From positions 1,951,001-2,015,000 of the forward strand of contig NZ_JAZHRU010000001.1 of assembly GCF_036924525.1 (NCBI RefSeq): a stretch of DNA of 64,000 nucleotides, written 5' to 3'. Source of the DNA: Bradyrhizobium sp. AZCC 1719 (GTDB taxonomy: Bacteria > Pseudomonadota > Alphaproteobacteria > Rhizobiales > Xanthobacteraceae). Both the position numbers and the translations under genes were made by a program. This document shows positions 1 to 9,454 of this stretch, piece by piece (within the stretch, counting starts at the first letter, position 1; each line of letters opens with the position of its first letter). Below the pieces are notes generated by a model. The model was not told the DNA's origin. It made no database searches and saw nothing but the letters and a program-made list of their open reading frames with translations.

Positions 1-49
1 CCACTCTAGTGAACTCAATTGCAAGGGTCAGGGAACGAGGGGAACCGCC

Positions 50-3000
50 ATGCAGATTGATGTACAGAGCAAATCGAAGAGCCTCTTGGGTGTCACGGAC
101 CTCACCCTGGCTGCGACGATCAAGCCCGGACTCATCCCGGCACTGGACTCGCGCAGCTACGAAAGCCGGCTGCGACTGCTGTTGAGGACGCTGAATACCC
201 TGCGCGTTTCGTCGCTGGAGGCGGAGCCAACTCCACTGATCGCCGACGCGGTCGACCGAATCCGGGCGATTCACTCCTTCCGCCTTGCGATTGTCGGAGA
301 GGAGCCGCCAAGGCGGCTCCTCCTTTCTGTCGCGTTCGACGGCGGATGGGAGCCCTACATGCGCCGCATATGGCGCGATCTGGGGCCGCTTCTGGACGTC
401 ATTTTCTGTAACTGCGAAGGTTACCTGGACGCCCACAGCCACAACTACCCGGCGTATGCGGGTTGGGTCCGATCGGCGCAGGTCGAAACCCAGTTCTTCT
501 ACAACGCGAGTTCGCTGACCGTGAATGATCTGCACTATCTTCGCGACAGGGTCGCGACCGACCTGCGTCAACTGAACAATGAGCAACAGTGCATCGGTAC
601 CGTCGCGGGACAGGAAGCCGACCGGGCGGAAACTTTCAAGCAGGCGGTGTCGGCCGTGACTGCGCTGTACCGGCTGGTCGACATGCATCTGCCGCTTGCA
701 AGTGCGACCGCCGGCGACTTTTTGCTGCGCGCCGCAAGGCATCTGTTGAAGGATCCCGCCCGTAGTCTAATCGAGAAAGCCCGAGAGAAACGGCTCGAGG
801 CGACGGAACGAGCGGCCCTGACCTGGTTCGACAATTACGAGGCCAGCTTTCTCAAGCAGGCGCTACCGGCCATGACCGCGTTGTACCGGCTGGCCGACAT
901 GTATCCGCCGCTTGCAGGTACCAACGACGGCGGGTTTCTGCTGCGCGCCGCAAGGCATCTGTTGGGAGACCCCGCCCATTCTTGCATCGCGGAAGCCCAG
1001 CAAGAAGAGCTCAACCCGACCCAACGAGCGGCGCTGAGTTGGTTTGCTAATTGTAAGTACAAGGCACTCGATGACCGAGTGCCCGCAAAACCTGAATGGG
1101 ATCCGCTCAAGGTCCAAGGTGGCATCATCGAGACCTACAAGGGGGCTACGCATGCTTGCCTGCTGCTGGTCGAACTCAAGAACGCCGCAGCGGCGCGAGA
1201 CATGCTCGAGTATCTCGAACCGGCAATCAAGCGAACCAGCGCCACCGCACGGAAAGAAGCGACTGAAGAGCCGTTCGTTAACATTGGATTCACCTTCCAG
1301 GGACTCACGCTCGCGGGCATGCCGTCGGGCACTTTCAACCTGCTGCCATATGAGTTTCGCGAGGGTATGGTGGCGCGCGCCAGCATCCTCGGTGACGTGC
1401 GCTGCAACCACCCGATCAACTGGTCTCTCCCGGAGCGCAACTGGCCGCCGGAGCCGCCACAGGAAGAGCGGGGCCGCGTGGAGCTATCGTCAGTCCATGC
1501 GATTGTCCAATACACCTGCAAGGGACCTTCAGACGGATGGCAGGAGTTCACCAGCGACAAGCATCCGCTGCGGAAGGCGATCGCACAGTTCAACGAAAAG
1601 CTAGTCAACAAGGGCGTGCGAATCCTTTCGGTGCAGTCCATGCGGCGCTTCCTCGATCCTGTCAGCGGGCTTCCGCGGGGCCACTTCGACTTCGTGGATG
1701 GCATCAGTCAGCCGAAGTTGGAAGCGTCTCAGCATAAGTCGGCCTACTCCGATGAGGTCGTGCTTGGCGACCTGCTGCTAGGTTACGAGAACTCCCATGG
1801 CGACCCACCGCTGACCGGCAGGCTGTGGGATGACAGCACCTTCCTGGTGGTGCGCAAGCTCAAGCAGGACGTCAAGGCGCTGAACGCTGTGCTGGCAGAG
1901 AGCGGAGACGTAAAGGACACAAAGACGAAGTTCATGGGTCGCACGGGTGACGGCGAAGTCTCGATCGGCGACAAGATGATCACGGGCAACGACTTCGACT
2001 ATTTGAAAGACGCGGAGGGAAAGGGGTGCCCGTTCCAAGCCCATATCCGACGCGCCAATCCACGTGGCACCCGAGATGACATCCGCACCGTGCCCCGCAT
2101 TATGCGACGAGGCATGTCCTATGGCCCACCCTTCGACGAGAAGAACCCGGATGCTGAAGAACGCGGCCTGTTTTTCATGGCGTACAACGCATCGATCGCA
2201 GAGCAGTTCGAGGTCATCCAGGCGTGGCTGAGCGGCGGCAACAGCAGCGACCAGCATACGTACTCGGTCTTGCGCGATCCGTTCCTCGGTGTGCCACATG
2301 ACAGCGACCCGCACAGCTTCGTTTTTTACGATAAGAACGGCGAAGAGAAGGTGGTGGAGCTGCCGCCGGACAAACCAATCGTCAAGCTGGAATGGGGTCT
2401 CTACGCATTTGTACCGTCGATCAAGGCGATCGACGAACTCAAGGAGCTCGCGAAGGCGGCTGCAAGCATCGAATCCGTTGAGGACAAGGATGATCCGAAG
2501 AAGAAAGATCGGCGTGACGAGAAGCTCGCCATGCGGGTCCAGAAGGGCGCCGTGATCATAGCCAAACTGAGACAAGCCGAGCAGCTATTTGGCTTCGAGT
2601 CGGTGGCGGACCAATGGAAGATTGCGCTCGAGGATATAACCGCACGCATGTTCGGCATCAGCGAGGCAGTGTGGGCGGCGATACGGGAGTTGCACGGCGG
2701 TGCGCTCCGAACACCATATGGCGTGTTGGTGTGCAGCAAAAAGTTAGTCAACGAGGTTTTCCATAACAACGGAGGAGGGAAGCCGCGCTACACGGTGACG
2801 GGCTATGCCGAGCGCATGCGCACGTCCTTCGGCGAGATCTATCTGGGCAAAGACGATGACGAGCTGCCCACTTCGAAGTACCGCGCCGAGGCTTGCCCGG
2901 CCAACAAAGCGATAATGTCTGTCAGCCGCGAGGCGGCGTTCAAAAGTTCCTTTCACCACACGCAGGAAGCGCTGATATCCCTCGTCCCGGGCGACCGCGG

Positions 3001-3913
3001 GAGAAGGTTGCAGGTGAAGGACATCGTCGACGACGTCCTGGCGCGCATCGGTAATGAGTGGTTTGGCGTGCCCGACGGCACGCATGTGGTGCGGGGCGGC
3101 TGGCATTGGGATCGGAAACCCGACGACCCTCCGACCTGCCCGGGCCACTTCCACTCGCCGTCACGCTATATATTCCAGCCCAACCCCGGCCCGGAGGCGA
3201 CCCTGTTTGGCCAGCAGCACGGCAAGGCACTATCCGCTGCAGTCGGTCAGCTCCTCGAGGCGCAACGCAAGGCGGAGAGGAAGCTGGGGATACAACGCAA
3301 GGCCGAGAGGAAGCTGGGGATACTCGGAAACGCGTTGTTCAACGCATACTCCAAGGACCAGGCGCAACTGACGAGCACGCTGATTGGCGTAATGATGGGC
3401 TTCCTTCCTACCGTCGATGGCAACATCCGCGGGACGCTATACGAATGGGTCAACAACCGCTCACTGTGGGACCATCAGCTCGCCTATCTGGCAGATGAAA
3501 CCAAAGACCGCTTGGAGAAAGCCTGTAAGGTCCTGATGCGGCCGTTGAAGAAAACGCTGCTGTTGCGCCCCGTTCCGGAGCTGGTGTGGCGCACTGCGCT
3601 TGAGCGACATTCTCTGGGGCACGTTGAGGTCCATCCGGGCGACCGGATCGTGGTGAGCATTGTCTCGGCGACGCAAGAATGCCTGATCGACGATGATGAC
3701 GACGACGGACTATACTTCATCTTCGGTGGTAACCGCAGCGAGAAGGGGCGCCCCACGCACGCTTGTCCGGGCTACAAGATGGCCATGGGTGTGATGCTCG
3801 GCATGCTGGCCGGATTGCTGGAATCGACGAGGCTGCGGCCGACTCTGTCGCCAATGGAACTTGATGTGAGCCTACGTGAGGGCCTGTGTGAAGGTCTTCG
3901 CGAGGGCGACTGA
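50..3913 (+). CDS. DyP-type peroxidase / cytochrome P450 fusion protein
   Basis: A 1287-aa protein with two haem modules. The N-terminal ~190 residues are an unassigned domain, followed by two ~72-residue tandem repeats (about 195-338). Residues ~400-800 look like a DyP peroxidase: FVDGISQP (Asp550 in the GxxDG-type motif), a candidate proximal His665 in AHIRRANPRG, and a candidate distal Arg in the IMRRGMSYG segment. Residues ~830-1287 look like a P450: an N-terminal strand with RTPYGVLVCS, YAERMRTS..LG, an I-helix-like FLPTVDG, and the haem-thiolate loop FGGN..THACPG with Cys1239. The usual K-helix ExxR pair is replaced by K1168-T-L-L1171. The start has a Shine-Dalgarno (aggggaa) 6 nt upstream. 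No signal peptide is seen, so it is probably cytoplasmic. Substrate unknown. Family assignments are by motif only; the fusion is read from one uninterrupted frame. Confidence 0.85.
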   Translation: MQIDVQSKSKSLLGVTDLTLAATIKPGLIPALDSRSYESRLRLLLRTLNTLRVSSLEAEPTPLIADAVDRIRAIHSFRLAIVGEEPPRRLLLSVAFDGGWEPYMRRIWRDLGPLLDVIFCNCEGYLDAHSHNYPAYAGWVRSAQVETQFFYNASSLTVNDLHYLRDRVATDLRQLNNEQQCIGTVAGQEADRAETFKQAVSAVTALYRLVDMHLPLASATAGDFLLRAARHLLKDPARSLIEKAREKRLEATERAALTWFDNYEASFLKQALPAMTALYRLADMYPPLAGTNDGGFLLRAARHLLGDPAHSCIAEAQQEELNPTQRAALSWFANCKYKALDDRVPAKPEWDPLKVQGGIIETYKGATHACLLLVELKNAAAARDMLEYLEPAIKRTSATARKEATEEPFVNIGFTFQGLTLAGMPSGTFNLLPYEFREGMVARASILGDVRCNHPINWSLPERNWPPEPPQEERGRVELSSVHAIVQYTCKGPSDGWQEFTSDKHPLRKAIAQFNEKLVNKGVRILSVQSMRRFLDPVSGLPRGHFDFVDGISQPKLEASQHKSAYSDEVVLGDLLLGYENSHGDPPLTGRLWDDSTFLVVRKLKQDVKALNAVLAESGDVKDTKTKFMGRTGDGEVSIGDKMITGNDFDYLKDAEGKGCPFQAHIRRANPRGTRDDIRTVPRIMRRGMSYGPPFDEKNPDAEERGLFFMAYNASIAEQFEVIQAWLSGGNSSDQHTYSVLRDPFLGVPHDSDPHSFVFYDKNGEEKVVELPPDKPIVKLEWGLYAFVPSIKAIDELKELAKAAASIESVEDKDDPKKKDRRDEKLAMRVQKGAVIIAKLRQAEQLFGFESVADQWKIALEDITARMFGISEAVWAAIRELHGGALRTPYGVLVCSKKLVNEVFHNNGGGKPRYTVTGYAERMRTSFGEIYLGKDDDELPTSKYRAEACPANKAIMSVSREAAFKSSFHHTQEALISLVPGDRGRRLQVKDIVDDVLARIGNEWFGVPDGTHVVRGGWHWDRKPDDPPTCPGHFHSPSRYIFQPNPGPEATLFGQQHGKALSAAVGQLLEAQRKAERKLGIQRKAERKLGILGNALFNAYSKDQAQLTSTLIGVMMGFLPTVDGNIRGTLYEWVNNRSLWDHQLAYLADETKDRLEKACKVLMRPLKKTLLLRPVPELVWRTALERHSLGHVEVHPGDRIVVSIVSATQECLIDDDDDDGLYFIFGGNRSEKGRPTHACPGYKMAMGVMLGMLAGLLESTRLRPTLSPMELDVSLREGLCEGLREGD
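632..1063 (+). repeat. 72-codon tandem duplication inside the DyP-P450 gene
   Basis: Two consecutive copies (about 632-844 and 845-1063) encode similar segments. Both share the order TALYRL-DM, then FLLRAARHLL-DPA, then RAAL-WF. They lie between the N-terminal domain and the peroxidase and probably form a helical spacer. Divergence between the copies shows the duplication is not recent. Confidence 0.8.
3263..3322 (+). repeat. 30-bp perfect-unit tandem repeat in the P450 module
   Basis: Two adjacent 30-bp units (3263-3292, 3293-3322) differ at one base and encode QRKAERKLGI twice. The copies are nearly identical, so this is a recent in-frame duplication of ten residues within a helix of the P450 part. 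Confidence 0.9.
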
Positions 3914-4214
3914 CACAGGGGTGAGGCACCCGTGCGAGTGCCGCGCAAATGCTCCCGTTTCGCGGTCACTTCGGCGCTCGCACGCATGGGCGGGAAGGTA
4001 TAAGATCGTGGCACCCAACTTTTCGACGAGCCGGTTCGAAAGACATGATGCCCTGCGACTACTGACAATTACCGTCGCGCAGAGAGCAGTCGTAGCGGAC
4101 ACGAATACGGAACTTAGTTAGGTCCTGACGAGAAGCGGAAGCTGCGCGCTCTAGCTGCCGAGGTGATGAGTTCGGAAACGGCCGTCCCAAAGGAAGCCTC
4201 ACTGCGCGGCAATA
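3914..4214. other. Intergenic gap, no gene seen
   Basis: About 300 bp between the fusion gene and the cyclase gene. No convincing short gene, RNA or strong terminator hairpin was found. It should hold the promoter of the downstream gene, but no -35/-10 pair could be assigned. Confidence 0.5.
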
Positions 4215-7200
4215 GTGAGCGACATGACCAGTCGAAGACAGGAAGAAACAAGATCACAGCGCAGATATCTTGCAATCCTCTTTTCGGATTTGTCAGATTC
4301 TGCTCGCCTCGCTGCCAGTATGGAAGCCGAAGATTTTTCGGATCTGCTGGGCCACCTCCGCCGCGCCTATGAAGACATCATCCCAAGGCATGGTGGAACA
4401 ATTGTTCAGATCCGGGGAGACGGCTTGCTGGCGAGCTTCGGCTATCCGGAAACACATGAGGACGATGGACGCCGAGCGACCGAGGCCGCACTTGATCTTC
4501 ACGAATTCGTTCGAAGAATTCCACCTGACCACTCGCCCCGCGCCTTGCCGCCTTTGCATCTGCATACAGGAGTTCACTCAGGCCTGGTACTCCTTGCCGG
4601 CGGGGATGATCTTCACGGAAGACTTGATCTGTTAGGCAACACTGTAAATGTTGCAGCGCGGCTTTCCGATGTTGCGCAAAGCGACGAAATCTTAGTGAGC
4701 GAAGAAACGCTAGGCGCTGAAAGCCATTTCTATGAGACCACGCCCAGGCGATCCCTCAACCTTCAAGGGATAATCCAGCCGATCGCCGTCTACGGAATCC
4801 TCGGTCGTGCTGCCGTCGGCACACGATTCCAAGCCAGATCGATGCGGGGGCTAACATCATTCATCGGCCGCCAAACCGAACTCCAGGCTTTGAAGGGGAG
4901 TCTCTACGACATAATAAAAGGGAAGCCGCAATATGTCGCAATCGTCGCACCTGCGGGAATGGGAAAGACCCGACTCGTCGAGGAGTTTCTCCGCGGCCCG
5001 GCAAATTCCGATTGCCAGATACTGCGAGGGTACTGCGAAAGTTATCTAAGCGCCGAGCCCTTGCAACCATTCCTCCAGATTCTCCGGTCGTTGTTGGGCC
5101 TGGACCATGCAATGACGACTGCGCGCGCCGCTGAGGTTCTTGAGAAAGCACTCTCAGAGATCGATCCAGATCTTCTCAAGTATCGGCTTGAGTTCCTGCG
5201 CGCCCTGTCGCTGGATCCCGTGAACAGTCAATTGGAATCGCGTAACGTTTCTCCGGAAAACACAATTGCCGCAATATGCAAGCTTTTCGATGTCTTGGTC
5301 GCCTCGAAACCTGTGGTGCTGTTCATCGACGATTGGCAGTGGGCAGATATCGCGTCGTGTCAGGTGCTCGAAGCAATAAGGCGCGGTGATAATCGGACAT
5401 TGTTCGTGCTCGTCGCAAGCCGCGAGCTTGGGGATGGCAATGTGGCAGTCGTTGGCGCGACCATCTTGACTCTTGCGCCTTTCAGCGCCGACGAAGCAGA
5501 GGAAATCATTCGTCAATTGCTTCCTGGAAGCAATCCTTTCACCGTTACAAGGATCAGGGAGCTCTCTGGTGGCAATCCGTTATTTATCGAGGAGTTATGC
5601 CACTCCGTTGCTCACGACAGTCCGGATCACAACCGCATTGGCCGCATCCATGGCGGCGAGGCATGGTTGGACAAACTCATAGAATCCCGTGTCGAACGAT
5701 TGAAGCCCGAGCAGATTGATCTGGTTCGCACGGCAGCCGTTATTGGCAATGTCATTCCCATTTGGCTGCTCGAAAAGCTCACTGGCTGTGGCGAAAGTCA
5801 TCCGCTTATCGCGACGCTCGCTGCACAAGATCTCATTTTTCCTGGCGAGCAACCGGGAACCCTTCGATTCAAGCACGGCATTGCGCGCGACGTGATTTAC
5901 GACTCCGTCGGTCTGCGCCAGCGCAACGCGCTGCACAAGCGTATCGCTGACACGCTGAGAGAACACGGGCCGTCTGGCACGCAAGAGGAAGCCTGGGAAC
6001 TGCTTGCTTATCACTACGGCGCATGCGGGCAGGTGGTCGAGGCCGCTCAGTACGCCGAGGCCGCGGGAGATAAAGCCGCCGCAGCCTCAGCTTTGGACCG
6101 TGCCCAAATACAATACGGCGCTGCTCTTACCGCTCTGGATCCGGATGCATCCCAGGGAAACTACGAACGCTGGATGTCTATAGTGCAACGCCTGGCTTTA
6201 GCGTGCGTGTTTGATCCGTCGAGGGATCAACTTGAGTTTCTGCGACGTGCTGTTGTCCTTGCGACGGCTCATAGTGATCAGCGCGCGCTTGCGCGGGCTG
6301 AGTATTGGGTAGGATATATCAATTACGCGCTAGGGGAGCTGGCTCGTGCCACACGCCACCTGGAAGCTGCGCTTGCACATGCTACGGTCGTCGGCGACGA
6401 GCCACTTGCTGTGCAAATTCGAGCGGTACTGGGGCAGGCCTGCGCGGCAGCAGGGGAATACGACAAGTCCCTCGTGTTGCTTGACGAGGCAATCTCGATA
6501 AAGCGCCAATTCCGAAAACGCGGCCGGCTCCCCGTTGCTCTCGCTTTTTCGTTGGCTTGCAAAGCATCGGTGCTTGGTGACCGCGGGCTGTTCGAACAGG
6601 CGCATGCATGTTTCGAGGAAGCGCTGGACGCAGTTCAAAGCTCAGGCCATGAGGTTGAGGGTTCGATTCTATGTTTGCAAAGCGCCGTCAACTTGTGGCA
6701 GGGCCGTTGGGAGGACGCGCGAGCATCTGCGATTAAGGGCCAATATGTCGCGGAGCGAGTGAAGAGCCTGTATTTGTATGCACAGAGCCTTTCATTGGGC
6801 GGATATGCGAGTTGGATGACGCAACGATCCCAAAAATCATTGCAGGCGATCGTAGATGCCACGTCATGGCTGGAGAACCGCAATCGAGGGCTGTTTGTCT
6901 CACTGAATCATGGTTGGTTGGCAGATTGTTTGGTTGAAAGCGAACGATGGCAGCAGGCGAGGCGCCACGCGGCGCGCGCGCTGTTGCGTAGTCGGCGGCA
7001 TGACCCGCTGGGCGAAGCCATGGCCTACCGCGCGATGGCTCGCGCCTCGGCTGTCGGACATGGCCGGACTTCGCCGGAAGTATATCTTGCTCTGGCGATG
7101 AAGAACGCACTTGCCAGAGGAGCGCGCCACGAGATTGCAGTCACGCAGCTCTGCGATGCCGAGATACGCGTTGCTTGCGGAGAACACGCGCACGTAGCCG

Positions 7201-7289
7201 AACTGCTAGACCAGGCAGAGAGCCTGTTTCAGGCGATGGGGATGTCCTGGCACTTCGAAGCGGCCCGCAACTTGCGTCGACGGTATTAG
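4215..7289 (+). CDS. Class III adenylyl/guanylyl cyclase - AAA ATPase - TPR protein
   Basis: 1024 aa. Residues ~15-195 form a class III nucleotide cyclase domain: ILFSDLSDS carries the first metal Asp, RGDGLLASFG the second, and NTVNVAARL the Asn/Arg pair used in catalysis. A STAND-like ATPase follows, with FIGRQTEL, a Walker A (PAGMGKTR, about residue 247) and a Walker B (VVLFIDDWQW). The C-terminal ~400 residues are Ala-rich helical repeats of TPR type. No DNA-binding domain was recognised. Proteins of this build make cAMP or act as signal-responsive ATPase switches. The start is GTG; an in-frame ATG lies three codons later. It is on the same strand as the DyP-P450 gene but 300 bp away, so co-transcription is uncertain. 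Confidence 0.85.
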   Translation: MSDMTSRRQEETRSQRRYLAILFSDLSDSARLAASMEAEDFSDLLGHLRRAYEDIIPRHGGTIVQIRGDGLLASFGYPETHEDDGRRATEAALDLHEFVRRIPPDHSPRALPPLHLHTGVHSGLVLLAGGDDLHGRLDLLGNTVNVAARLSDVAQSDEILVSEETLGAESHFYETTPRRSLNLQGIIQPIAVYGILGRAAVGTRFQARSMRGLTSFIGRQTELQALKGSLYDIIKGKPQYVAIVAPAGMGKTRLVEEFLRGPANSDCQILRGYCESYLSAEPLQPFLQILRSLLGLDHAMTTARAAEVLEKALSEIDPDLLKYRLEFLRALSLDPVNSQLESRNVSPENTIAAICKLFDVLVASKPVVLFIDDWQWADIASCQVLEAIRRGDNRTLFVLVASRELGDGNVAVVGATILTLAPFSADEAEEIIRQLLPGSNPFTVTRIRELSGGNPLFIEELCHSVAHDSPDHNRIGRIHGGEAWLDKLIESRVERLKPEQIDLVRTAAVIGNVIPIWLLEKLTGCGESHPLIATLAAQDLIFPGEQPGTLRFKHGIARDVIYDSVGLRQRNALHKRIADTLREHGPSGTQEEAWELLAYHYGACGQVVEAAQYAEAAGDKAAAASALDRAQIQYGAALTALDPDASQGNYERWMSIVQRLALACVFDPSRDQLEFLRRAVVLATAHSDQRALARAEYWVGYINYALGELARATRHLEAALAHATVVGDEPLAVQIRAVLGQACAAAGEYDKSLVLLDEAISIKRQFRKRGRLPVALAFSLACKASVLGDRGLFEQAHACFEEALDAVQSSGHEVEGSILCLQSAVNLWQGRWEDARASAIKGQYVAERVKSLYLYAQSLSLGGYASWMTQRSQKSLQAIVDATSWLENRNRGLFVSLNHGWLADCLVESERWQQARRHAARALLRSRRHDPLGEAMAYRAMARASAVGHGRTSPEVYLALAMKNALARGARHEIAVTQLCDAEIRVACGEHAHVAELLDQAESLFQAMGMSWHFEAARNLRRRY

Positions 7290-7378
7290 CCAACTCGCTC
7301 CATCAAACCAGCGATGGTACCCAGCAAGACTCCCGTTGCCGCGTCGTTACCGCGACAAGCATGTGTTGGGTGAGGTCG
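7286..7378 (-). pseudogene. Remnant of a cytochrome P450 C-terminus (haem-loop fragment)
   Basis: On the minus strand the last ~28 codons of an open frame read HPTHACRG...ATGVLLGTIAGLME and then stop. This matches the end of the DyP-P450 fusion at 3755-3830 (RPTHACPG...AMGVMLGMLAGLLE) in spacing and most residues. The CPG is degraded to CRG and nothing P450-like lies upstream in the frame. It is therefore best read as the tail of a decayed paralogue in opposite orientation. The call rests on protein-level similarity over a short stretch. Confidence 0.55.
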
Positions 7379-7585
7379 CATTTTGATGTCGTCCTGGAAG
7401 CGAAATTGGATGTGCAACGACCCAATAGCGGGCGCGGCATCAGGAGAGGAACTGAGAATCCCTCTGTCTGCTCCCTTCCTTCGCTTGCTCTTCGGCGCGG
7501 CGAGCCACGCTGAAGCTGACAGCGCCATAGCGGCGGAGCCACGGCGGCGGGCAGCTTCCGACTAGCTCACCGCCCCACAAGCCAC

Positions 7586-7660
7586 CTCGCCGCCACACCG
7601 TTCGGTAATCTCCGCGATCTTGCCGTCGACGACGTGGATGCGGCGGTCATGCGTCACCGC
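7586..7660 (-). pseudogene. Remnant of an ABC-transporter ATPase C-terminus
   Basis: The stretch at 7586-7650 is nearly identical to 10512-10576, the 3' part of the MacB/LolD-like ATPase gene. On the minus strand it reads VAVTHDRRIHVVDGKIAEITER and then a different tail ending in a stop at about 7563. Two stop codons precede it in frame, so only about 33 codons remain. The distinct tail suggests a decayed paralogue rather than a simple duplication of the intact gene. Confidence 0.7.
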
Positions 7661-7988
7661 GACCCATCATCACGGACCGAGAGTTCTCAGTCGCTTCGGA
7701 AGCATGCGCTGCCTCGAAACCGCCGTAAGGCCGACACTCGCGGTCAAAGTGGTTGCCGAGAACGCTGGACGCATTCATCGAGAGCGGGTCCTTGCGTGAG
7801 CAAATCCGGCACGTGACGTTCGGTTTTGCGACACGCAGAGCTATCCGCAGATGGCGGATCGGTTGATTGTTAGTTCTTTACGCTGACAATAACTCAAGCA
7901 GACGGCCAATTGCCGTACCGGCGTTTGTAAGGATTGCAGAGAAGTGGGCCGTCGCGAGCCATTGAGGTGACCAGATCAACCGCGCAGC

Positions 7989-9194
7989 CTATGGCTCCAG
8001 AGGAATGACGGAGTATAGCGCGTTTCGTAGCGCGAGGTCGCGTGGGTCTCCTGTGAGCGATGTTCCCATTCGGCTGGTGACATATGCATAGCCGATGCCG
8101 GCCTTCGGGTCGGCAAAGCCCATGGCGCCGCCGGCGCCGGGTGCCCCGAACGAGAGGTCGCTTCCGAAAGCCAGGAAAGGACTAGGTTTCATGAAACCCA
8201 GTGAGAAGCGGACCTCGCTCCTGAAGCATTCATCGTAGAATCCATGAGTCGGAGGAATGGCCGGCGCCGAAAGCGCCTCCAAGGTCTCCGCGCGCAACCC
8301 CAGTTCCCGACCGTCGGTCGCGAACACGCCATAAGCCCGCGCGATTGCGCGCGCGGTGCCGACGCCGCCCCCGGATGGTACCTCGAGATTGCGCGCGTAG
8401 ATGTGCTTCTCGTCCTCGCATATCGCGGCGCCTGGATTCACGATAAGCGCGCGATGGATGCTCGAGCGGGGGTTCAAGGAGTCGAGCGTCAGCCGGATCG
8501 GAAAGCCAAAGAGTCTCGCCAAGGAGCTTGGGCTTGCAAGTGTCGCGAGCCTGGCGTTCGGAATGGTCTCGGGCAGTCGGATGTAGGCCTCAAGTCCCAG
8601 CGGAGCGGCGATTTCGTCCTGAAAGAAATGCCCCAGGCTGCGATGCTGCGGATCGATTCGACGTAGCAACTCGCCTTCATAAAAGCCGAGCGTGAGCGCA
8701 TGATAGGCTTGCCGCGTGCCCGGCTCCCAGGCCGGTCGCTGTCGAGCGAGGACGATCGCGAGCCGATCAAGGTCGGCGACCACGCTTTTGTCCACCGGCT
8801 CGTTGAAGGCAAACAGGCCGGCTTGGTGAGCCAGAAGTTGTCGGACGGTAATTGCCTCCTTGCCTTGCTGCGCAAACTCCGGCCAGTAGGTGCAGACCCG
8901 CTCCTCGTAGTCGAGCCAACCGCGGGAGTGGGCGAGCGCTAGCGTCATCGCCGCCAATCCCTTTGTCGCCGACCAGATCAGCACCATGGTGTCTTGCTGC
9001 CATGGCTCGCCGGTCGACTTGTTGCGCACACCGCCCCAGAGGTCGACGACCTTCTCACCATGGCGGTAGACGCAGCAGGCGCCGCCCAGCTCGTGTCGCC
9101 GAGAGAAATTCTCGATGAACGCGTCCCGCACCGCCTCAAAGCCGCGGGTCACGCATCCCTGTACGATTGATTGATCTGATTTAGGCACGGACAC
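7989..9194 (-). CDS. Serine beta-lactamase-family hydrolase / esterase
   Basis: 401 aa from the GTG at 9194, which has GGAGGT 6 nt upstream; an ATG at 9257 would add 21 residues but has no ribosome site. The SATK motif (Ser75, Lys78) is the SxxK nucleophile and base of class C beta-lactamases, DD-peptidases and EstB-type esterases, and a downstream QAYHAL supplies the likely catalytic Tyr. No signal peptide is evident, which favours an intracellular esterase or amidase of the EstB/LACTB group over a periplasmic beta-lactamase. It lies alone between a gene-remnant region and a PhyH gene on the same strand, 260 bp apart. Substrate unknown. Confidence 0.88.
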   Translation of the reverse strand: MSVPKSDQSIVQGCVTRGFEAVRDAFIENFSRRHELGGACCVYRHGEKVVDLWGGVRNKSTGEPWQQDTMVLIWSATKGLAAMTLALAHSRGWLDYEERVCTYWPEFAQQGKEAITVRQLLAHQAGLFAFNEPVDKSVVADLDRLAIVLARQRPAWEPGTRQAYHALTLGFYEGELLRRIDPQHRSLGHFFQDEIAAPLGLEAYIRLPETIPNARLATLASPSSLARLFGFPIRLTLDSLNPRSSIHRALIVNPGAAICEDEKHIYARNLEVPSGGGVGTARAIARAYGVFATDGRELGLRAETLEALSAPAIPPTHGFYDECFRSEVRFSLGFMKPSPFLAFGSDLSFGAPGAGGAMGFADPKAGIGYAYVTSRMGTSLTGDPRDLALRNALYSVIPLEP

Positions 9195-9454
9195 GCCCCA
9201 ACCTCCCGATGCCAACGTTGGCTGCGCGCAGCCACGACGCGCCAGCCGCCGGGTCACGCTGCGCTCGGTAACGACTATCGATGTATTGGTACCGGTGATC
9301 TCGATAGGCGCCCTTGACCGGGGTCAAATCGAGGGGCACCCAATGTGAGCGAGCTAGCTGACGGCATGTTGCGTAACCTCGCATCCTCCCTCTCTGCCAG
9401 CTTCTGATTCGTCCAGCCCGAAGATCGGGCAGTAACGAACCCTTCCTTCCCGCT

